From assembly GCA_020050695.1 (NCBI GenBank), contig JAGVKI010000001.1, forward strand, positions 1-8,082: a stretch of 8,082 nt of DNA, read 5' to 3'. The stretch comes from Alphaproteobacteria bacterium. GTDB lineage: Bacteria > Pseudomonadota > Alphaproteobacteria > Rickettsiales > SXRF01. Made by a program: the position numbers and the translations under genes. Below the pieces are notes generated by a model. The model worked only from the letters and a program-made list of their open reading frames with translations. It searched no databases and had not been told where the DNA came from. The first letter of the stretch is position 1; each line of letters opens with the position of its first letter. This document shows positions 4,317-8,082 of this stretch, piece after piece.

Positions 4317-6479
4317 TTATGCCTGCTGACCAGCAACCATTGGAGTTGGCACGGGAGACTGGACATTCGTAGGGATCTGGATGATTTCTGCATTGTAGAA
4401 TGCATTGCGCCAGCGCACCATTACACCTGCCAGCATATCTTCCATTGCCGCCCTCACACCAATGAATTTCACCAGCGCATACGTCAGGAACGCAACATTG
4501 ACCATGGTAAAGAAAAACTGTGCCCAGTGTTGCTGTGCCATTTGCTGCATTGCCATTACCGCATAGCTGACAGGCATCATCACAGCAATAAGGCTATAAA
4601 ATGCTGGCGCCGCCGTCCTGCCCGTAATTTTAGGGGTACGGCCAAACGGAATCTTTTTACCGGTAATGATCTGCTGGATGGACTTGAGCACACCGCCAAT
4701 CACAATCGGAAGCAGCATCAGGTTCATCGCGCAGATACGAAGCGCATCGGATGCATGATAGCCAGAGTTGCGCAGGTCACGGATGTGCAGAACCAAAAAT
4801 GGTGCAATCGAAAGCGGCAGCCAAACGGTCGAAAACACATCGCCAAACGGATAAAGCATCAGGATCAGTGCGGCAATGCAGCCCGTGGTGGTCGATGCCA
4901 GGTAATGGAAACGCATGAACATTTCTTTAGCCAGTGCAAGATTCTTTGGAGCGCGGATTGCGTAGTTAAACAGCTTCGGCAAAATCAGCAGGCCACCATT
5001 AGACCAGCGACGGCGCTGGATAAGCAGTGAGCCGTAATCAGGCGGGGTAGCGCTGAAGGTCATGCGCTCTGGGTAGTTGTACAAGCGCCAGCCTTTATGC
5101 ACCAGGTCGATGGTGGATTCAGTATCTTCAATAACCGTGCGGTCCTGAATATAGATATAGACCGGGTGACCGTTTTCCATGCGCAGTTCTTTGATTTCTT
5201 CCAACGCAGTGCGGCGAAGCATCGCGTTAGCGCCAACCCAGAAGCTGCCACCCCAGTAGGTGTAACCCTGGTGGGTGCGGAACTGAATATCGATGCATGC
5301 GGCAGCGGTGCTCTCGAGGCTTTTCGGGCAGCCCTGGAAAGACGAGCATGGGGACTGAACCACTGCCAGCCTGTCATTTTCCGGCCTTTCCATAAGGTCA
5401 ATAAGACGCAGCGCATAATCGCAGGTCATCAGGCTGTCCGAGTCAATCGTGTTTACGTAATCAGCGCTTGGAATCGTAAAATCGGCAGCTTCCGGCTTTA
5501 CTTCATAGAGATGCCATGTGCCATCTTCCATGGAGACTTCTTTGAATGACTTGCCAATCAGCCCCATATAGCTGTTCAGGTTCATCGCCTTGTTAGCTTC
5601 ATGTGAAAGATTGCTGTATTTTTTGCGCTCAAAGCTGGTGAAGTTTACGGTAAACAGACCAACCAGACGCGCATACTGGCGCTCAATATACGCAGCACCC
5701 GGCATGGAGTCATTAGCGAGCATTTCGCTGAGTTCAGCTGCGCGCGCCCTGTGCTGGCTGGCAGGAACATGCAGGATGGTTTCAACAAAGAAACGGTCGG
5801 CATAATGCAGCGACGCCAGATCCTGGTTGCCCATGAAATTCGAAGCAACACGATCAAGCCATGAAGCAACATTTTCATAATGTGCGGACAGTGCCATCAG
5901 TTCGTTTGCCTGATTCAGCTTGCCACCCGCAAGACGCGCCTTAAAGCCAGCCAGTTCCGCAGTGTATTCTGCTTTAGGTATATCAAACTGGGCCTGCAAT
6001 TCCTGCGGAATCAGGCGCGTATCTTCAAGACGAACACGGTCAGGAAGCGCAGTCGCGTAATACGGATCATCGATCAGCAGCACTACGTTTTTGCTGGGAT
6101 ATTCAGCCAGTGCAGCCGAAATCATGGTCTGCCAGTTTACTTTGCGTTCTTCTTTGTAGGAAGGAATCAGCACCGTCAGCGCAGGCGCTTTGCCAAGATA
6201 ACGCTGCTCAAGTACATCGCGGCTTGCATGGTTATAACCGTCACGGCGCTTATAAAAGCCCAGCAGGCATACCTGATAAAGAATATTGCCGTAAGCAACG
6301 AAGAATATGGCGGTCGTAAACAGCAGCACCTCAACCAGCATGCGGGTGTTGTTGCTGATATAGGCTTTGTAAGCACCCATCGCGAGGTCATGGAACAAAC
6401 CGGCAAAGATAAGCAGCGAAAATGCGAGGCAGATGCTTACAAAACGCGCTTCGCGCTTATTATTTTTAACCTTATCCAT
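4317..6479 (-). CDS. membrane glycosyltransferase, family 2, processive (QxxRW) type
   Basis: This 720-residue inner-membrane enzyme should join sugars from nucleotide donors into a beta-linked polysaccharide or glycan; the sugar cannot be told from sequence. Two N-terminal membrane helices (about 13-30 and 48-72) precede the GT-A domain: LTVLIPSYKEE at 101-111, the first acidic site IDD at 136-138, the metal-binding D346-S-D348, the catalytic ED at 451-452 and Q488-RR-R-W492. About five C-terminal membrane segments follow (527-675), with FGRTPK at 612-617 resembling the FxVTxK gating loop of cellulose synthase. No PilZ domain follows. The gap between IDD and DSD is about 208 residues, much longer than in BcsA, and looks helical. 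Start: ATG 6479 is preferred because the added residues from ATG 6548 use rare AGA/AGG codons and a possible promoter sits just upstream of 6548. The partner genes of a polysaccharide operon are absent here. Confidence 0.85.
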   Translation of the reverse strand: MDKVKNNKREARFVSICLAFSLLIFAGLFHDLAMGAYKAYISNNTRMLVEVLLFTTAIFFVAYGNILYQVCLLGFYKRRDGYNHASRDVLEQRYLGKAPALTVLIPSYKEERKVNWQTMISAALAEYPSKNVVLLIDDPYYATALPDRVRLEDTRLIPQELQAQFDIPKAEYTAELAGFKARLAGGKLNQANELMALSAHYENVASWLDRVASNFMGNQDLASLHYADRFFVETILHVPASQHRARAAELSEMLANDSMPGAAYIERQYARLVGLFTVNFTSFERKKYSNLSHEANKAMNLNSYMGLIGKSFKEVSMEDGTWHLYEVKPEAADFTIPSADYVNTIDSDSLMTCDYALRLIDLMERPENDRLAVVQSPCSSFQGCPKSLESTAAACIDIQFRTHQGYTYWGGSFWVGANAMLRRTALEEIKELRMENGHPVYIYIQDRTVIEDTESTIDLVHKGWRLYNYPERMTFSATPPDYGSLLIQRRRWSNGGLLILPKLFNYAIRAPKNLALAKEMFMRFHYLASTTTGCIAALILMLYPFGDVFSTVWLPLSIAPFLVLHIRDLRNSGYHASDALRICAMNLMLLPIVIGGVLKSIQQIITGKKIPFGRTPKITGRTAAPAFYSLIAVMMPVSYAVMAMQQMAQQHWAQFFFTMVNVAFLTYALVKFIGVRAAMEDMLAGVMVRWRNAFYNAEIIQIPTNVQSPVPTPMVAGQQA

Positions 6480-6556
6480 AAACAGTGCCGGCCTTTGCAA
6501 AATATTGATTCTACGTACAATGCCCGTGGTTTTTGTGCGGGGCACCATACTTCTAG

Positions 6557-6584
6557 AATCTATGCATTTGCCCTGGGATTGCAA
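6557..6584 (-). promoter_or_regulatory. possible promoter of the glycosyltransferase
   Basis: On the minus strand, TTGCAA (6584-6579) and TAGATT (6562-6557) are separated by 16 bases, each matching the sigma-70 hexamers at 4 of 6. Transcription would begin near 6550, leaving a leader of about 70 bases before ATG 6479. The match is weak. Confidence 0.25.
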
Positions 6585-6668
6585 ATTAAGTTTATGTAAT
6601 CTAGGAGTAATAAAGGCCCTTCAGGCAGCATTCTCCAATTAGCATATTTATTGTAAAACAGCCACTTA

Positions 6669-6741
6669 CAAAAGCGCATGCAGCAAACGCAAGGCACACA
6701 CCCGTAATTTGGCGGGTTTGGCTAGAAAAACAGCGCTTTTG
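6669..6741 (-). terminator. stem-loop after the beta-propeller gene, possible terminator
   Basis: Nine-base arms CAAAAGCGC and GCGCTTTTG (plus-strand 6669-6677 and 6733-6741) are exact complements. They enclose a smaller ACCCG/CGGGT hairpin (6700-6704/6713-6717). The structure begins 9 bases after the propeller stop. Each arm has a four-base T or A run but no long T tract follows, so termination is plausible rather than clear. It separates the two minus-strand genes. Confidence 0.35.
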
Positions 6742-6749
6742 AAGAAGGG

Positions 6750-7979
6750 TTATTTGGCTAGGCGAATGCTGCCAAATATTCCGTCGGTTTCATCGTTAGG
6801 GCCTGCGGCAAAATAAAGCGCGTCTTTATCGCCAAGGCTTACGCCGTTGCCAAATACCAGGCCCCAGATTTTATCAATCAGCAGGTATTCTCCGCCTTTG
6901 CCGCGCATTACATCTACGAAGCTGCGCGTCTTTGGATCAAAGGCTGCAATGGTGCCGTCACCAAAATTGCTTACCAGCAGCATGCCAGAGAGCTTACCAA
7001 AATTATCCGGAGCATAGGCAAGGCCCCATGGTGCATTGAGTTTGCCGCCGTCATTCCATACAGCTACCAGGTCGCCGTCTTCGTCGAATTCGGCGAGCCT
7101 GCCAAAGCCAGCGCCTTCACTGTCTTCTTCTCCGGCAAATAGTTCACCTGCTTTGCAAACGCCCTTTGCCACCTCGTCCTTGGGACATGCGCGCGTTTTT
7201 GCATAGGCGACATAAAGATGTGTTTTGCCGTTAGGTGACGTCAGCGCCTGAATATTAAACGGTGCATATTCACCTGCATCCACCACGCCGTTTTTATTCT
7301 CGTCAAATGGCATATCGAAACGAATATCCATTGGCTTGAATTTACCATCGAATACTTTGATACCTGGCTTTGCGCCAAAATCTGCAGCATAGAGGCGTGA
7401 GTAATCATTGTTGATTGCAAGACCAAAGAACTGCGCACCTTCTGCTGACTGGTCGATAACGGCATTAGCAACGCCGGAACGATCAAAACTACCATCTGCT
7501 TTTTTGCGTTCAGTCCACGCAGATATAATGCCGCCATCACTGGCAAAAATAAACTTAGATGGCGCGGTGATTGGTTCCAAGCCTTCTATTTCCTGTGTAA
7601 TCACAAAATCCGTCTTGCTGTCTACAAACACAACACCCGTTGCAAAATGCCCCTTGCCGCCAACAGGAAGTTTTACATATTTAAGCGCATCCACATGCAG
7701 CTTTTGCATTTTAGGATCAGCAGATGCATGCACATCGCCCACATATTCAAAGCTGATGTCATCACCTGTCACCCAGAAATGCCCGCCTGCCCCCGCCGGA
7801 CGAATGGCAACGCCCCACGCATTGATCAGCTTTTTATCTACCGCATCCGCCTTAAATGATTTTTTATTGGCTACCAGTGTATGGATTTCATAGCCACGCT
7901 GCGCGGCATGCGCGTTATGAAAAAACAGGCCTGAACAAAGCATTAATGCCAGCGCAATCAATGTGGTGGTTTTTTTCAT
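6750..7979 (-). CDS. exported beta-propeller protein, TIGR03118 type
   Basis: A 409-residue protein with a signal peptide (MKK, hydrophobic 7-20, cleavage likely after AHA at 23-25), so periplasmic or secreted. The mature part matches the TIGR03118 pattern, a beta-propeller family of unknown function: LINAWGVAIRP at 51-61, a GVVF blade strand at 115-118, FIFASDGGIISAW at 143-155, FFGLAINNDYSRLYAADF at 184-201, YAPFNIQ at 238-244, LNAPWGLAYAP at 314-324, LLVSNFGDGTIAAFDP at 334-349 and a FGSI C-terminus at 402-405. Spaced blade repeats are seen. D226-E-N-K-N-G-V-V-D-A-G-E237 is an EF-hand or dockerin-like calcium loop, and C265/C275 could form a disulfide in the periplasm. ATG 7979 starts a clean signal peptide; a weak GGAAA lies about ten bases upstream. 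A Fur-box-like sequence lies in its promoter region. Confidence 0.85.
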   Translation of the reverse strand: MKKTTTLIALALMLCSGLFFHNAHAAQRGYEIHTLVANKKSFKADAVDKKLINAWGVAIRPAGAGGHFWVTGDDISFEYVGDVHASADPKMQKLHVDALKYVKLPVGGKGHFATGVVFVDSKTDFVITQEIEGLEPITAPSKFIFASDGGIISAWTERKKADGSFDRSGVANAVIDQSAEGAQFFGLAINNDYSRLYAADFGAKPGIKVFDGKFKPMDIRFDMPFDENKNGVVDAGEYAPFNIQALTSPNGKTHLYVAYAKTRACPKDEVAKGVCKAGELFAGEEDSEGAGFGRLAEFDEDGDLVAVWNDGGKLNAPWGLAYAPDNFGKLSGMLLVSNFGDGTIAAFDPKTRSFVDVMRGKGGEYLLIDKIWGLVFGNGVSLGDKDALYFAAGPNDETDGIFGSIRLAK

Positions 7980-8016
7980 GGGGCTATGTTTCCAGTGTGA
8001 GGTTTCTTACCCTCTC

Positions 8017-8045
8017 CTATTAGTGATAATGATTCACAGCCGCAA
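8017..8045 (-). promoter_or_regulatory. candidate promoter with Fur-box-like operator
   Basis: On the minus strand, TTGCGG (8045-8040) and TAATAG (8022-8017) are 17 bases apart and are weak -35/-10 matches. In the spacer, plus-strand TGATAAT-G-ATTCACA (8024-8038) fits the 7-1-7 Fur consensus TGATAATnATTATCA at 12 of 14 positions. A repressor bound there would block the promoter of the propeller gene. The match is by eye. Confidence 0.35.
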
Positions 8046-8082
8046 GATTTTATTTCCCTAAGGAAAATCAATATATTTACAA

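Noticed and set aside
5880..6599. 239-codon plus-strand frame opposite the glycosyltransferase
   Set aside because: Antisense shadow of the conserved catalytic and membrane regions of the family 2 enzyme; its translation resembles no protein.

Overview
The window looks like a Pseudomonadota chromosome, most likely an alphaproteobacterium, although no marker here fixes the order. The evidence is Gram-negative export signals, two tRNA genes with encoded CCA ends, moderate GC content, a -24/-12 (sigma-54) promoter and AUG-led genes with variable Shine-Dalgarno sites. The standout feature is a complete EcoRV-type type II restriction-modification (RM) pair. It sits between a small M48-like metallopeptidase gene and a tRNA-Val gene, and is bracketed by two nested repeat pairs that look like the edges of an acquired cassette.

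Layout. Bases 1-300 hold a sigma-54-type promoter and a 50-residue lipoprotein gene. Bases 352-1032 encode a soluble HEXXH (M48-like) peptidase. Its stop codon runs into the left copy of a 13-bp direct repeat (1031-1043), whose right copy (3227-3239) covers the 3' end of tRNA-Val(GAC). Inside lies a second pair, a 27-bp inverted repeat (24/27 identical; 1154-1180 and 3059-3085), enclosing the endonuclease gene (1271-2107) and the adenine methyltransferase gene (2100-3011). The RM genes are visibly more AT-rich than the glycosyltransferase region.

Beyond the island, the minus strand carries tRNA-Val(GAC) and an unrecognised 137-residue protein gene with its own terminator. tRNA-Arg(TCT) follows on the plus strand. 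Two more minus-strand genes follow: a membrane family 2 glycosyltransferase of the processive QxxRW type with an unusually long helical insert, and, upstream of it, an exported beta-propeller protein of the TIGR03118 type with an EF-hand-like loop and a Fur-box-like sequence in its promoter region.

How the genes work together. Only the endonuclease and methyltransferase form a clear functional unit. Conserved DNA-contact residues predict GATATC as the shared target. The genes overlap by 8 bp with the endonuclease first, the methyltransferase has the better ribosome binding site, and no controller gene is visible. The flanking genes appear to be ordinary chromosomal genes, each with its own signals.
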